34,323 nucleotides of DNA from Nocardioides jensenii JCM 1364 = NBRC 14755 (lineage in GTDB: Bacteria; Actinomycetota; Actinomycetes; Propionibacteriales; Nocardioidaceae), in the NCBI RefSeq assembly GCF_001552535.1, contig NZ_BCRJ01000014.1, positions 1-34,323 of the forward strand. Direction: 5' to 3'. Positions 14,966 through 23,242 of the stretch are shown piece after piece; position 1 is the stretch's first letter, and each line of letters begins with the position of its first letter. The position numbers and the translations under genes are program-made. Below the pieces are notes generated by a model that searched no databases, was not told the DNA's origin, and saw only the letters and a list, made by a program, of their open reading frames with translations.

Positions 14966-16457
14966 CCGTGAAGGCCTCGAGCATTCCGGGCACGGCGGCA
15001 TCGGCGAACGCGATCGCCTGGGGGAGAGGGACGTCTCGGACGGTCACGCGCTCCTCACCCGCCGCGGTGGTCGCGATCAGCGTGGCCAGCCCGCGGCGGC
15101 GCTGGAACCAGGACTGCGACACCACCCAGCCGATGATCCCGGCGCGCTCCAGAACGGTGCGGACCCGCGAGGTGACGCCGGACCCGGCGACCAGGTGGTG
15201 ATCCGTCACGGCATGCCCGAGATGGTGGTACTCGGCTTCTCCCAGTGCTCCGCCGAGGAGCAGTGCGATGACGGCGACACCGATCGGGAGCCACGGGGTC
15301 GATCCGACAAAGAGGACCGCGAGCAGCGCCACCACGACCGCCGGTGCGAGCAGGCGGACACCGCGCAGGTGGCAGCGGCGCCGGGCCCGACCGCCGTGCC
15401 TGACCAGTCGCGCGATCAGCGGAGCCTCGTCACCGAGGATGTCGGCACCCACCCGGGTGGCCGCTGCCGCCGGACTCGGGGGCAGGACGGCATACACGCT
15501 CTCGTCGAGGCCGGTGACAAGTGTGTGCAGCTCGGCACCGCCGACCAGGCGCAGGAGCGCGGTCTCACGCAGCCGGACACCGCGTACCCGGGCCTCCTCG
15601 ATCGTGGTCGACGACGTGGTGAACAGTCCGCGGGTCAGGCGTAGGTTGCCGTGCTCGCGGAAGAGCCGCAGCCCCCACCACTGGACGGCGTACGCCGCCA
15701 TCGACAGGAGGGTCCACACGACGAGACCGCCAACCACCAGCGCCACCACGATGAGCAAGAGCGCGCTCTCGATGCGTTGGACGTCGCTCTGGTCGATGCT
15801 GACGTCGACGTCGCCGACGAACTGGCTCAGTCCTCCCAGGGCGCCGAGCGCGATCACGAGACGGCCGAGGCTGAACGGCGCGAACCGCACCCACGAACGC
15901 TCGAATCGGGCGAGGTCGGCCGACGACAGGGGTGCCGAGCCCGGTGCCGGGTCGGCACCTGTCGGGGCCGGGGAAGCTGCGTCGTCGGCAGGCATCGAGG
16001 CAGCCCGGGTGAGCAGGAATCCGCGCAGCTCTTCGGCCTGGACCTTCGAAAGGGAATCGAGCTCGATCATCGTGTCGTCGACGCCGGTGCCGATCTCGAC
16101 CTTCTCGATGCTGAGCAGACGATGCAGCAGTGGAGCCTCGAGGTCGACGCTTCGGATCCGCTCGAGGGGCGCGGTCAGCCGGGTCCGATTGATCAGCCCA
16201 CGAGTCACCACGAGATGGTCGTCGGCGACTCGGAAGCGGGTGGTCACCCACGGAAGGACGCCGATCGCGACCGCGCCGCCCACGACGACGGGGGCGGCGA
16301 ACAGCAGCCACTGCGGTTGCTGGGTGCCCAGCCCGATCAGTCCGGCCAGCATCGGCACCAGGAACTGGCGCAGGGTCTTGAGCGGGCCGACGAGCATCGA
16401 CCGGCGGTCAAGCCGCTGCCAGTCGGCCTCGACCGGAGCGCCGGGGAGGTCACTCAC
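14910..16457 (-). CDS. PH domain-containing membrane protein (YdbT type)
   Basis: A 515-residue membrane protein with paired hydrophobic helices (about residues 32-70, 225-260 and 375-410). Each pair is followed by a bacterial PH (bPH2) domain: the first contains RFRVADDHLVVTRGLINRTRLTAPLERIRSVD, the second GNLRLTRGLFTTSSTTIEEARVRGV, and the third HAVTDHHLVAGSGVTSRVRTVLERAGI. Three copies of a helix pair plus bPH2 is the layout of B. subtilis YdbT. The GTG start overlaps the stop of the preceding gene by 4 bases (GTGA), so it is coupled to the single-PH partner, as in ydbS-ydbT. Function is not firmly known; membrane stress or bacteriocin resistance has been proposed for the B. subtilis pair. 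Confidence 0.85.
   Translation of the reverse strand: MSDLPGAPVEADWQRLDRRSMLVGPLKTLRQFLVPMLAGLIGLGTQQPQWLLFAAPVVVGGAVAIGVLPWVTTRFRVADDHLVVTRGLINRTRLTAPLERIRSVDLEAPLLHRLLSIEKVEIGTGVDDTMIELDSLSKVQAEELRGFLLTRAASMPADDAASPAPTGADPAPGSAPLSSADLARFERSWVRFAPFSLGRLVIALGALGGLSQFVGDVDVSIDQSDVQRIESALLLIVVALVVGGLVVWTLLSMAAYAVQWWGLRLFREHGNLRLTRGLFTTSSTTIEEARVRGVRLRETALLRLVGGAELHTLVTGLDESVYAVLPPSPAAAATRVGADILGDEAPLIARLVRHGGRARRRCHLRGVRLLAPAVVVALLAVLFVGSTPWLPIGVAVIALLLGGALGEAEYHHLGHAVTDHHLVAGSGVTSRVRTVLERAGIIGWVVSQSWFQRRRGLATLIATTAAGEERVTVRDVPLPQAIAFADAAVPGMLEAFTVRPEHPGPAHSGPEPSGR
14927..14960. repeat. 15-base tandem repeat in the convergent gene overlap
   Basis: CCGGACCGGAGTGCG (14927-14941) is followed by CCGGACCGGGGTGTT (14942-14956) and a partial third CCGG. 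The period equals five codons and gives PDRSA-PDRGV at the end of Pcs. The same bases encode the C-terminus of the opposing PH-domain protein. The repeats are partly self-complementary and might also act as a terminator. Confidence 0.6.
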
Positions 16458-16957
16458 GTGGCGTCGCCCTCGCTGGCAGCAGTGATCTCGGTGAGCTCGG
16501 CGACCACCCGGCGGGCCACCTCGTCGTCGAGCCCGTCAATGGTGATCGCGCCTGCCGCCGACGCGGTGGTCACCGTCACGGTGGTGAGGCCGAAGAGGCG
16601 CATCACCGCGCCACGACGGCTGTCGACGGTCTGCACGCGCGACAGCGGCGCGATGCGTTGTCGCGTCGTGATCCACCCGGAGCGGGTGTAGACCGCCCCG
16701 GGGGTGACCTCCCACCGATGGACCCGGTTGCGGACGGTCGGCACGACGGCGGCTGCGACGGCGAGCGGCACCAGCAGCACGGCGTACGCCGCCCACATCC
16801 ACCACGGGTGGGACGGGACGAGCAGCGCCACGACGAGGAGTACGACGACCGCGGCGAGCAGCTCGGCGACGGCGATGACGCGCCACATCAGCACCGCCCG
16901 TGGTGAGACTCGGTTGGCCGGCTCTCGAAGGAGCGCCGAACCTGGGACTTCGCTCAC
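16454..16957 (-). CDS. PH domain-containing membrane protein (YdbS type)
   Basis: A 167-residue protein with two membrane helices (about 28-48 and 52-73) and one bPH2 domain (about 75-150, HRWEVTPGAVYTRSGWITTRQRIAPLSRVQTVDSRRG...). This is the layout of YdbS, the partner of YdbT. The GTG start overlaps the stop of the metalloprotease gene by 4 bases (GTGA), and its own stop overlaps the next GTG in the same way, so three proteins are made from one coupled transcript. It probably forms a membrane complex with the 515-residue PH protein. Confidence 0.85.
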   Translation of the reverse strand: MSEVPGSALLREPANRVSPRAVLMWRVIAVAELLAAVVVLLVVALLVPSHPWWMWAAYAVLLVPLAVAAAVVPTVRNRVHRWEVTPGAVYTRSGWITTRQRIAPLSRVQTVDSRRGAVMRLFGLTTVTVTTASAAGAITIDGLDDEVARRVVAELTEITAASEGDAT

Positions 16958-17982
16958 TCGTCGTCCCGCCGTGATCGGGGAATGCGGTTGCTGATCCAGT
17001 CCTTCGCGGTGCCGATGCCGTCACCGACGTCGCGCAGCAGCTTGGCCAGAGGGTCCTGCGACGTGCGGAAGGTCTCGCCGTAGGAGGCCGCGGCCTCCCG
17101 GGCGGCGTCGGAGAGGGATGCCTCGTCGTCGTCCTGACGCCGGGGGTAGTCGCCGCCGACGATGCGCACGTAGTCGCCGCTGTCGATCCAACGTCGCAAC
17201 TCGTGAGCGCGCACGACCGGGAACGGGTGGGTGCTGGCCTCGAGGAGCATCAGCTTGAGCACGCTGTCACGCAGGTCGCCGGCCGCTTCGTACTCGCTGC
17301 CCTGGGCCAGGAATGCGGTGCTGTCGAGCTGGGCGAGGTTGCCACCGCTGGCCGACTTCATGTTCACCCGCAGGGCGGCGGAGGGGTCCTGGGTGGCGAG
17401 CAGGCCAGCGCGGTCGGCGGACAGCTCCGACTTGCGCTGCCACTCGCTCAGAGCGGCGACGATGGCGCGCAGGCCGAGGTTGCCGAGCGGCACCCAGCTG
17501 AGTGCGCCGCTGATCTGCATCAGCCACAGCAGCAGCGTGCGATAGAGGGCGTGACCGCTGGCGGCGTGACCGAGCTCGTGGCCCAGCGTGAAGCGCAGCT
17601 CCTCCTCGTCGAGGGAGTTGACCAGAGCCGAGTTCAGCACGACGAAGGGCTTGTCGATGCCGATCGTGACGGCGTTCCACAGCGGAGAGTTCACGACGTA
17701 CAGCTCGGGCAGCTCGCGGACGTCGAGCACGGCCGCTGCCTCGGTGTAGAGCCGGTGGATGTCGGGGAACTGTCGTTCGTCGACCCGGATCGCGGAGCCC
17801 AGGTAGCGCAACCGGAACGCGCGTTCGTTGAGCATCCCGGTCATCTTGCGCAGCACGAAGTCGAAGCCCTTGAGCTTGCGCAACGCGACCAGCGCACCCT
17901 GGTCCGCGGGATGTTCCCAGGCACGGGAACTGATGTCGGTCAGCGTGACCCTGCGGCGGGCGGGCTGGTTCTCCCCAGTCAT
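16954..17982 (-). CDS. M48 family zinc metallopeptidase
   Basis: A 342-residue peptidase of the M48 (HtpX/Ste24-like) group. The zinc site is HELGH at residues 135-139, with the third ligand Glu186 in SELSADRAG. Hydrophobic segments lie near 145-160 and 168-178, so the enzyme is probably membrane-associated with the active site in the cytoplasm. The C-terminal 60 residues are charged (RRQDDDEASLSD...). It is first in the operon with the two PH-domain proteins. ATG 17982 has no ribosome site, but a -10 box lies 6 bases upstream, suggesting a leaderless mRNA. A role in membrane-protein quality control is typical of the family. Confidence 0.9.
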   Translation of the reverse strand: MTGENQPARRRVTLTDISSRAWEHPADQGALVALRKLKGFDFVLRKMTGMLNERAFRLRYLGSAIRVDERQFPDIHRLYTEAAAVLDVRELPELYVVNSPLWNAVTIGIDKPFVVLNSALVNSLDEEELRFTLGHELGHAASGHALYRTLLLWLMQISGALSWVPLGNLGLRAIVAALSEWQRKSELSADRAGLLATQDPSAALRVNMKSASGGNLAQLDSTAFLAQGSEYEAAGDLRDSVLKLMLLEASTHPFPVVRAHELRRWIDSGDYVRIVGGDYPRRQDDDEASLSDAAREAAASYGETFRTSQDPLAKLLRDVGDGIGTAKDWISNRIPRSRRDDE

Positions 17983-17988
17983 GTCCCG

Positions 17989-17994
17989 ACCCTA
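17989..17994 (-). promoter_or_regulatory. Putative leaderless -10 box for the M48 operon
   Basis: TAGGGT on the reverse strand fits TAnnnT and ends 6 bases before ATG 17982. The -35 region is poor. Its promoter is divergent from that of the small HTH gene. Confidence 0.35.
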
Positions 17995-18023
17995 GTGCCC
18001 ACCCCGAACTGCCCGTGTGACTG

Positions 18024-18052
18024 TTGACACAGCCCGCTCGACCTCATACGTT
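18024..18052 (+). promoter_or_regulatory. Strong promoter of the small HTH gene
   Basis: TTGACA (18024-18029), a 17-base spacer and TACGTT (18047-18052) form a near-consensus sigma-70-type promoter. The start point would be near 18059, directly in front of a LacI-type operator. The -10 box is identical to that of the rhamnose importer promoter. Confidence 0.7.
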
Positions 18053-18060
18053 CCGCAGGA

Positions 18061-18074
18061 CTGAAACGTTTTAG
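18061..18074. promoter_or_regulatory. LacI-type operator at the small HTH gene
   Basis: CTGAAACGTTTTAG is a 14-base palindrome with one mismatch and a central CG, the usual form of LacI-family operators. It begins 8 bases after the -10 box, where a bound repressor would block transcription. The same spacing is found at 24411-24424. The likely binder is the LacI-family protein at 23243-24259. Confidence 0.65.
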
Positions 18075-18084
18075 GGAATCCGGG

Positions 18085-18291
18085 ATGCGGGCAATGTCAG
18101 ACGAGCTGAGCAACGACGATGTCGCCTTGCTGGCATTGCTGGCCAGCGGTCTGCCTGCGGAAGCCGTCGCCCGCCGGCTCGGCCTCTCAGAACGCACGGT
18201 CCGCCGACGGATCAGGCTCATCTGCGACCGCCTTGGTGTGACGACCACAGTCGAAGCCGTGGTCTGGGCGGCGCGGCGACGCCTGGTCTGA
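18085..18291 (+). CDS. Small LuxR/GerE-type helix-turn-helix protein
   Basis: A 68-residue protein that is almost entirely one DNA-binding domain. LSNDDVALLALLASGLPAEAVARRLGLSERTVRRRIRLICDRLGV has the four-helix pattern of the LuxR/GerE C-terminal domain (recognition helix ERTVRRRIRLI). There is no receiver or sensor domain, so activity would be set by its level or by partners. ATG 18085 follows AGGG by about 8 bases; ATG 18094 is an alternative. The gene has its own strong promoter with a rhamnose-type operator and precedes the rhamnosidase on the same strand. It may therefore be a second-tier regulator of rhamnose use; its targets are unknown. Confidence 0.75.
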   Translation: MRAMSDELSNDDVALLALLASGLPAEAVARRLGLSERTVRRRIRLICDRLGVTTTVEAVVWAARRRLV

Positions 18292-18339
18292 CCGGGGGTG
18301 ACCGCGCCCTTTCACCTGGGCGTCGATCGCTCGGCGTTG

Positions 18340-18365
18340 ACCGGTGGCCGGATCCGGCCACCGGT
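18340..18365. repeat. 26-base perfect palindrome before the rhamnosidase gene
   Basis: The segment equals its own reverse complement over 26 bases, centred on GGATCC. As RNA it would fold into an 11-pair stem with a 4-base loop. It lies 48 bases after the small HTH gene and 62 before the rhamnosidase start. It could terminate the HTH transcript (no T-tract) or bind a dimeric regulator. Confidence 0.7.
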
Positions 18366-18398
18366 GTGGCGCAGGTCACCTGGGGCATGGTTGTATCG

Positions 18399-18412
18399 CT
18401 GAAACGTTATAA
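18399..18412. promoter_or_regulatory. Probable LacI-type operator before the rhamnosidase gene
   Basis: CTGAAACGTTATAA shares CTGAAACGTT with the operator at 18061-18074, but its right half is degenerate. It ends 6 bases before the GGAGGAG ribosome site of the rhamnosidase. I could not identify a convincing -10/-35 pair for this promoter. Confidence 0.5.
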
Positions 18413-18427
18413 CCACCTGGAGGAGCC

Positions 18428-21400
18428 GTGGCAGCAACGGACCCGAACGCCCTGTCACACCAGCGGGGGACGGCGGCCCTGTTGACCGCTCTGGCCCTGG
18501 TGTTCCAACTCGCCATGGTCGGCGCGGTCGCTGTCACGGCACCCACCGCCTCGGCCGTGGCCACCTCGCAGGCGGGGTCCGCGGTCGCCCTGACCGGTCT
18601 CGAGGTGGAGAAGAAGTCGTCACCCGTCGGGATCGACGTCGAGCGCCCACGGTTCAGCTGGATCATCGAGTCCGACGCGCGCGACGTACGTCAGGAGAGC
18701 TATCGGCTCCGCGTCGCCACCTCCCAGGCCGAGCTCGACGCCGGGGAGCTCAGCTGGGACAGCGGCCAGGTCTCCTCGGATCGCTCCGCGGGGGTGGAGT
18801 ACGACGGCCCGCGCATGGCCTCGGCGACCGACTACGTCTGGAGCGTCGAGGTGACGACCAATGTCGGGACCGCGTCCGCGGCGACTCACCTGCGCACCGG
18901 CTTCTACGACGAGTCGGACTGGGCCGACAGCCAATGGATCGGCAACGAACGGATCGACACCTCCGACGACCTCACTCTGGCCGGTGCGTCGTGGATCTGG
19001 ACGCCCGAGGCGACCAGCCCGGTCGCTCCCGCCGAGCCTCGCGCCTTCCGCACGACCCGTACCCCGCCGGAGGGCAGGACCGCCCAGAGCGCGGAGATCC
19101 TGATCACCGCCGACGACCTGTTCCGCCTCTGGGTCAACGGTGACTTCATCGGCGAGAGCCACGGTGCCGAGAACGAGTGGCAGCAGTCGCACCTCTACAC
19201 CGTGCAGCTCGACCCCGGCAGCAACGTCTTCGCGGTCAGCACGAACAACGGCGCCGGGTCGCCCGCAGGGTTGGTCGCGAAGGTGCGGGTGACCTACACC
19301 GACGGCACCACCTCGGTCTTCACCACCGGCACCGACTGGAAGGCGAGCAAGACGGTCCCGACCGGCTTCGAGGACCCTGCCTTCGACGACTCCGGGTGGG
19401 GCAACGCGGCCAAGCAGGCCGACTACGGCAGCGGGCCCTGGGGCTCGGGCGTCCGCGCGCCGAAGACCGAGGTGAACCCGGCGCCCTTGTTGCGCCGCGA
19501 GTTCCAGGTCGACGGGGACGTCCGTGATGCCACCTTGTTCGTGGCCGCTGGCGGCTACGCCGACATGTCGCTCAACGGGGCACCCGTGAGCAAGGACGTG
19601 CTGTCGCCCGGGTTCACCGACTACGACGACACCGTGCAGTACGTCGCCACCGATGTCACCGACCAGCTCGCGCAGGGTGGCAACGCGATCGGTGCGCAGC
19701 TCGGTCGCGGTTTCTACGGCATGACCGGCGGCAACGTCTGGTGGTGGGAGCGTGCGCCGTGGCACGACGAGCCGGTGCTCCGCGCCGTGCTTCACATCGA
19801 GTACGCCGACGGCCACGTCGAGCAGGTGGTCACCGACGACTCGTGGGCCATCGACGACGGGCCGACTGTCTTCGACGACCTCTACGGCGGCGAGCTGTTC
19901 GACGCCCGTCTGGTCCAGGACGGCTACGACACCGTCGGCTTCGACGACGCGGACTGGAGTGCGGCCAGCGAGGTCGAGGGGCCGGCCGGCGTCCTGGTCA
20001 ACCAGCGCCAGCAGCCGATCCGGGTCACCGAGTCGCTGCCGGCCGTCGAGATCACCGAACCCGCAGACGACGTCTTCGTCGTGAAGTTCCCCCGGATGCT
20101 GGCCGGCTGGGTCGAGCTGGGCGTCGAGGGACCGGCCGGCACGACCGTCCGCGCCCAGTACGGCGAGAAGCTGCTGGCCAACGGGCGGGTCGACTTCTCC
20201 AACAACGGTGGTTTCCAGAGCGGATTCCAGACCGACAGGTTCATCCTCGCCGGCACCGGTGCGTCGGAGACCTGGGAGGCGCGCTTCTCCTACAAGGGCT
20301 TCCAGTACATCGAGGTGACCGGTTGGCCGGGTGACGAGCCGCCGACGCTGGACGCGTTCACGGCCAAGGCAGTGCACACCGACGCGGAGGAGACCGGTTC
20401 CTTCGAGAGCTCCGACGACATCATGAACCGCACCCACCGGGCCGTGGTGGACACGCTGAAGAACAACATCCACGGCATCCCGACCGACACCCCCATGTTC
20501 GAGAAGAACGGCTGGACCGGCGACGCCGCGGTCGGTGCCGAGATGTTCATGATGAACCTGGACGTCCACGAGCTGTTCGCCAAGTGGATGCGCGACGTGA
20601 ACGAGACCCGCTCCACCGACGGTCGCCCGATGGTGATCGCCCCGAGCTCGAGCACCTGGGGCGAATGGGGCGTGGCGCCCCCCTGGCACTCGGCGTACGT
20701 GTTCATCCCGTGGTGGCTCTACCAGTACGGCGGTGATGACCGGGTGCTCACTGAGTACTACGACGGCATGAAGAAGTACGTCGACCTCGAGTTCTCCCAA
20801 TCGGCGAACGGCCTGGTGACCAACCCGCGGCTCGGCGACTGGGTCAGCCCGGAGGCCAGTCCTGCCGGCGGCAATGCGCCGGAGGACGTGCGGGTCTCGG
20901 GCACCGCCTACCTCTATGCGATGACCACCGCGATGGAGCGGACCGCTCGTCACCTGGGCAAGGACGCAGATGCTGCCGCGTTCGCCGACCACGCCGCCAC
21001 CGTCAAGACCACGTTCAACGAGACCTTCCTCGACCGGCAGGCAGGCCACTACCGCGGCAACGGCGACCGTGGCTACCGGCAGACCCACAACGTGCTGGCG
21101 CTGGCCTTCGACCTGGCCCCCGACGAGGGCACCGAGAGGCGCGTGGCGGCCAGCATCGTGACGGACGTGAAGGCGCGCAACTACACGCTCAACACCGGCG
21201 TGCTCGGCACCAAGTACCTCCTGCCGGTGCTCTCCGACCACGGCTACGAGGACGTGGCCTTCCGGCTCGCCGGGCAGACGGCGTATCCCAGCTGGGGCTA
21301 CATGATCGAGCACGGCGCCACGTCCATGTGGGAGCACTGGTCCCTCGAGGCCCGGTCCCGTGGGCACTACTTCCTGGGCACCGTGGACGACTGGTTCTAC

Positions 21401-23167
21401 CACTATGTCGCCGGGATCAAGGCCTCCGAGACCACCGGCTACCGCGACCTGGGCATCGCCCCCGCGGTGACGAAGCAGATGACGTGGGCCAAGGCGACGA
21501 CGCAGACTCCGTACGGCCCGGTCACCAGCGACTGGCGGCGCACCGGCCGCTCCCTCCGACTGGACGTGGACGTGCCGGTCGGGTCCACCGCCACCGTCAC
21601 GGTGCCCGGTGCCAACGCGTGGGCCGTCACCGAGGGTGGGCTGCCCGCTGCGGCCGCGGACGGCGTCCACGACGCGACCTACGCCGACGGCACCGTGGTG
21701 ATCACGGTCGGGTCCGGGCACTACCAGTTCGTCTCCGACGAGCGACGAGGTCTTGCTGGCACGGCGATGGACGCGATGGACGCGGCCGACGAGGTGGTCA
21801 CCGGACTGCGTGAGGACGGAAGCATCAACGGGGGCCAGGCTTCGCGTCTTCTCGCCCTCACGTCGACGGCACGGGCCGACACCGTCGACGGCATGGACGA
21901 GCTGCTTGACAGCGACGTCGTCGGTGCGGCCAAGGCGCTGGCCTCGGCTCACCTCGACATCGAGTCGGCCCAGGAGATCGCGGCCCGGCTCGACCTCGAC
22001 ACCGACGACGCGGCCAGCCTCGTCGCGGCCATCGCGGCCGTCCGCAGTGCGCTGGACACCGCGGTGGCCGACTACCTCGACCTGACAGTGACCGCAACCA
22101 CCGACGACGAGGTGCTGCGTCCCGGGGAAGAGGCCCCGCTGACGGTCGAGGTGAGCAACGGCGGAAGCGGGAAGGTGAGCAACGTCCGGGCCTCCCTCGG
22201 TGGTCTCAGCCAAGGTTGGGCCACGGCGCCGGCCGGCATCCGGTTGACCAACAAGCTCGCCGGTGGCGCGACCGCGCACGGCCGGTTCACCGTCACCGTC
22301 CCGCAACGGCAGAAGCCGGGCACTACCAGCGGCGAGGCCACCGCGACGTACGAGTTCGAGGCCGCGCAACTCGCTGTGAAGACAGGCTTCGATCTCGAGG
22401 TCGCCTCGCCGGTCGTGGTCGACACGGTGACCGTGGCGCCGAGCCCGGCCCGACCGGGCACCACGGTCTCGGTCACCGCGACGGTGCGCAACGTCGGCCG
22501 CGCACCGGCCAGCGGGCGGGTCGCGATCGAGGTGCCGACGGGTTGGACGGCGCCGGAACCGAGCGCGGTGCTGGACGTCCCGGCGGGTGCCACCCGCAGC
22601 GTGTCCGTCGACGTCCGCGTGCCGCGTGACACCCGGCAGGCCATCGAGGACCTGGCGCTGGTGGCCCGCTTCAGGAGTGACGACGAGGTGCTCGCGTCAG
22701 GCACCGGAACCGTCCGGGTCGCCATCGACCCGAGTCCCGGAACCGCCGAGGGGTACGACCACCTCGACCTCGGTGTCGCGGCCGCCGAGCAGGCCCACGC
22801 GCTCACCGCGTCGGCGTCGTCGGGGACCAGCACCGAGGCGGGGCTGACCCGCAGGTATGCCGGTCACCTGACTCCGTTCTCGCAGTTCCAGTTCGACCTG
22901 GCCGTGGTGCCCGGCGATTCATTTGTGCTGCGGGTGGTGGAGACCTACGACCGGGCACAGACCAAGCGCTACAAGGTGTACGTCGACGGCACCGAGGTGC
23001 TCCTGCGCACCTTCGCCCACGCCGGTGGCGCGGGCACGGAGACCTACGAGTTCGTCGTCCCAGCAGCCCTTGCCGACGGAACGGCTCGGGTGACGTTCGA
23101 GAACCAGGACGACCCGAGCTACTACGACCCCTCGATCGCCGATGTCTGGAGCCGGCCGGTGAGCTGA
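18428..23167 (+). CDS. Secreted multidomain alpha-L-rhamnosidase (GH78)
   Basis: A 1579-residue exported glycosidase that removes terminal alpha-L-rhamnose from glycans or plant glycosides. The order is: signal peptide (about 15-44); fibronectin-like N-terminal domain (50-155); beta-sandwich domains (160-650), one with the lectin-like LFRLWVNGDFIG; an (alpha/alpha)6 catalytic barrel (about 660-1010); a C-terminal beta domain (to 1107); a helical stretch (1108-1217); two NEW3/CARDB-like sandwiches (about 1218-1305, 1330-1430); and a final beta-domain (1443-1578). In GH78 fashion Asp687, Glu692 and Asp699 fall in PTDTPMFEKNGWTGDA; Glu692 is the likely general acid, and Glu961 or Glu969 (MIEHGATSMWEHW) the base. 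GTG 18428 follows GGAGGAG. A LacI-type operator precedes it. No sorting signal is seen, so release into the medium is expected. Confidence 0.93.
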   Translation: MAATDPNALSHQRGTAALLTALALVFQLAMVGAVAVTAPTASAVATSQAGSAVALTGLEVEKKSSPVGIDVERPRFSWIIESDARDVRQESYRLRVATSQAELDAGELSWDSGQVSSDRSAGVEYDGPRMASATDYVWSVEVTTNVGTASAATHLRTGFYDESDWADSQWIGNERIDTSDDLTLAGASWIWTPEATSPVAPAEPRAFRTTRTPPEGRTAQSAEILITADDLFRLWVNGDFIGESHGAENEWQQSHLYTVQLDPGSNVFAVSTNNGAGSPAGLVAKVRVTYTDGTTSVFTTGTDWKASKTVPTGFEDPAFDDSGWGNAAKQADYGSGPWGSGVRAPKTEVNPAPLLRREFQVDGDVRDATLFVAAGGYADMSLNGAPVSKDVLSPGFTDYDDTVQYVATDVTDQLAQGGNAIGAQLGRGFYGMTGGNVWWWERAPWHDEPVLRAVLHIEYADGHVEQVVTDDSWAIDDGPTVFDDLYGGELFDARLVQDGYDTVGFDDADWSAASEVEGPAGVLVNQRQQPIRVTESLPAVEITEPADDVFVVKFPRMLAGWVELGVEGPAGTTVRAQYGEKLLANGRVDFSNNGGFQSGFQTDRFILAGTGASETWEARFSYKGFQYIEVTGWPGDEPPTLDAFTAKAVHTDAEETGSFESSDDIMNRTHRAVVDTLKNNIHGIPTDTPMFEKNGWTGDAAVGAEMFMMNLDVHELFAKWMRDVNETRSTDGRPMVIAPSSSTWGEWGVAPPWHSAYVFIPWWLYQYGGDDRVLTEYYDGMKKYVDLEFSQSANGLVTNPRLGDWVSPEASPAGGNAPEDVRVSGTAYLYAMTTAMERTARHLGKDADAAAFADHAATVKTTFNETFLDRQAGHYRGNGDRGYRQTHNVLALAFDLAPDEGTERRVAASIVTDVKARNYTLNTGVLGTKYLLPVLSDHGYEDVAFRLAGQTAYPSWGYMIEHGATSMWEHWSLEARSRGHYFLGTVDDWFYHYVAGIKASETTGYRDLGIAPAVTKQMTWAKATTQTPYGPVTSDWRRTGRSLRLDVDVPVGSTATVTVPGANAWAVTEGGLPAAAADGVHDATYADGTVVITVGSGHYQFVSDERRGLAGTAMDAMDAADEVVTGLREDGSINGGQASRLLALTSTARADTVDGMDELLDSDVVGAAKALASAHLDIESAQEIAARLDLDTDDAASLVAAIAAVRSALDTAVADYLDLTVTATTDDEVLRPGEEAPLTVEVSNGGSGKVSNVRASLGGLSQGWATAPAGIRLTNKLAGGATAHGRFTVTVPQRQKPGTTSGEATATYEFEAAQLAVKTGFDLEVASPVVVDTVTVAPSPARPGTTVSVTATVRNVGRAPASGRVAIEVPTGWTAPEPSAVLDVPAGATRSVSVDVRVPRDTRQAIEDLALVARFRSDDEVLASGTGTVRVAIDPSPGTAEGYDHLDLGVAAAEQAHALTASASSGTSTEAGLTRRYAGHLTPFSQFQFDLAVVPGDSFVLRVVETYDRAQTKRYKVYVDGTEVLLRTFAHAGGAGTETYEFVVPAALADGTARVTFENQDDPSYYDPSIADVWSRPVS

Positions 23168-23169
23168 AC

Positions 23170-23242
23170 CGGGTGGGTTCCGTCCCTGTCCGACCCACCC
23201 GTCCGTTGCGGACCTGGGTCACCCCGCTGCCCTGAGCCAGGG
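23170..23242. terminator. Hairpin cluster between convergent rhamnosidase and lacI-type genes
   Basis: Three inverted repeats fill the 75-base gap: a 9-pair stem CGGGTGGGT/ACCCACCCG (23170-23178 with 23193-23201), GTCCG/CGGAC (23201-23213) and CCCTG/CAGGG (23230-23242). The first probably ends the rhamnosidase transcript, and the last lies directly beyond the regulator's stop on the other strand. Confidence 0.65.

Noticed and set aside
18620..22369. A 1249-codon open frame on the reverse strand inside the rhamnosidase gene
   Set aside because: It lies fully antisense to a clear GH78 enzyme. Its translation is rich in His, Arg, Gly and Val with no recognisable domain, as expected for the shadow frame of high-GC codon use.
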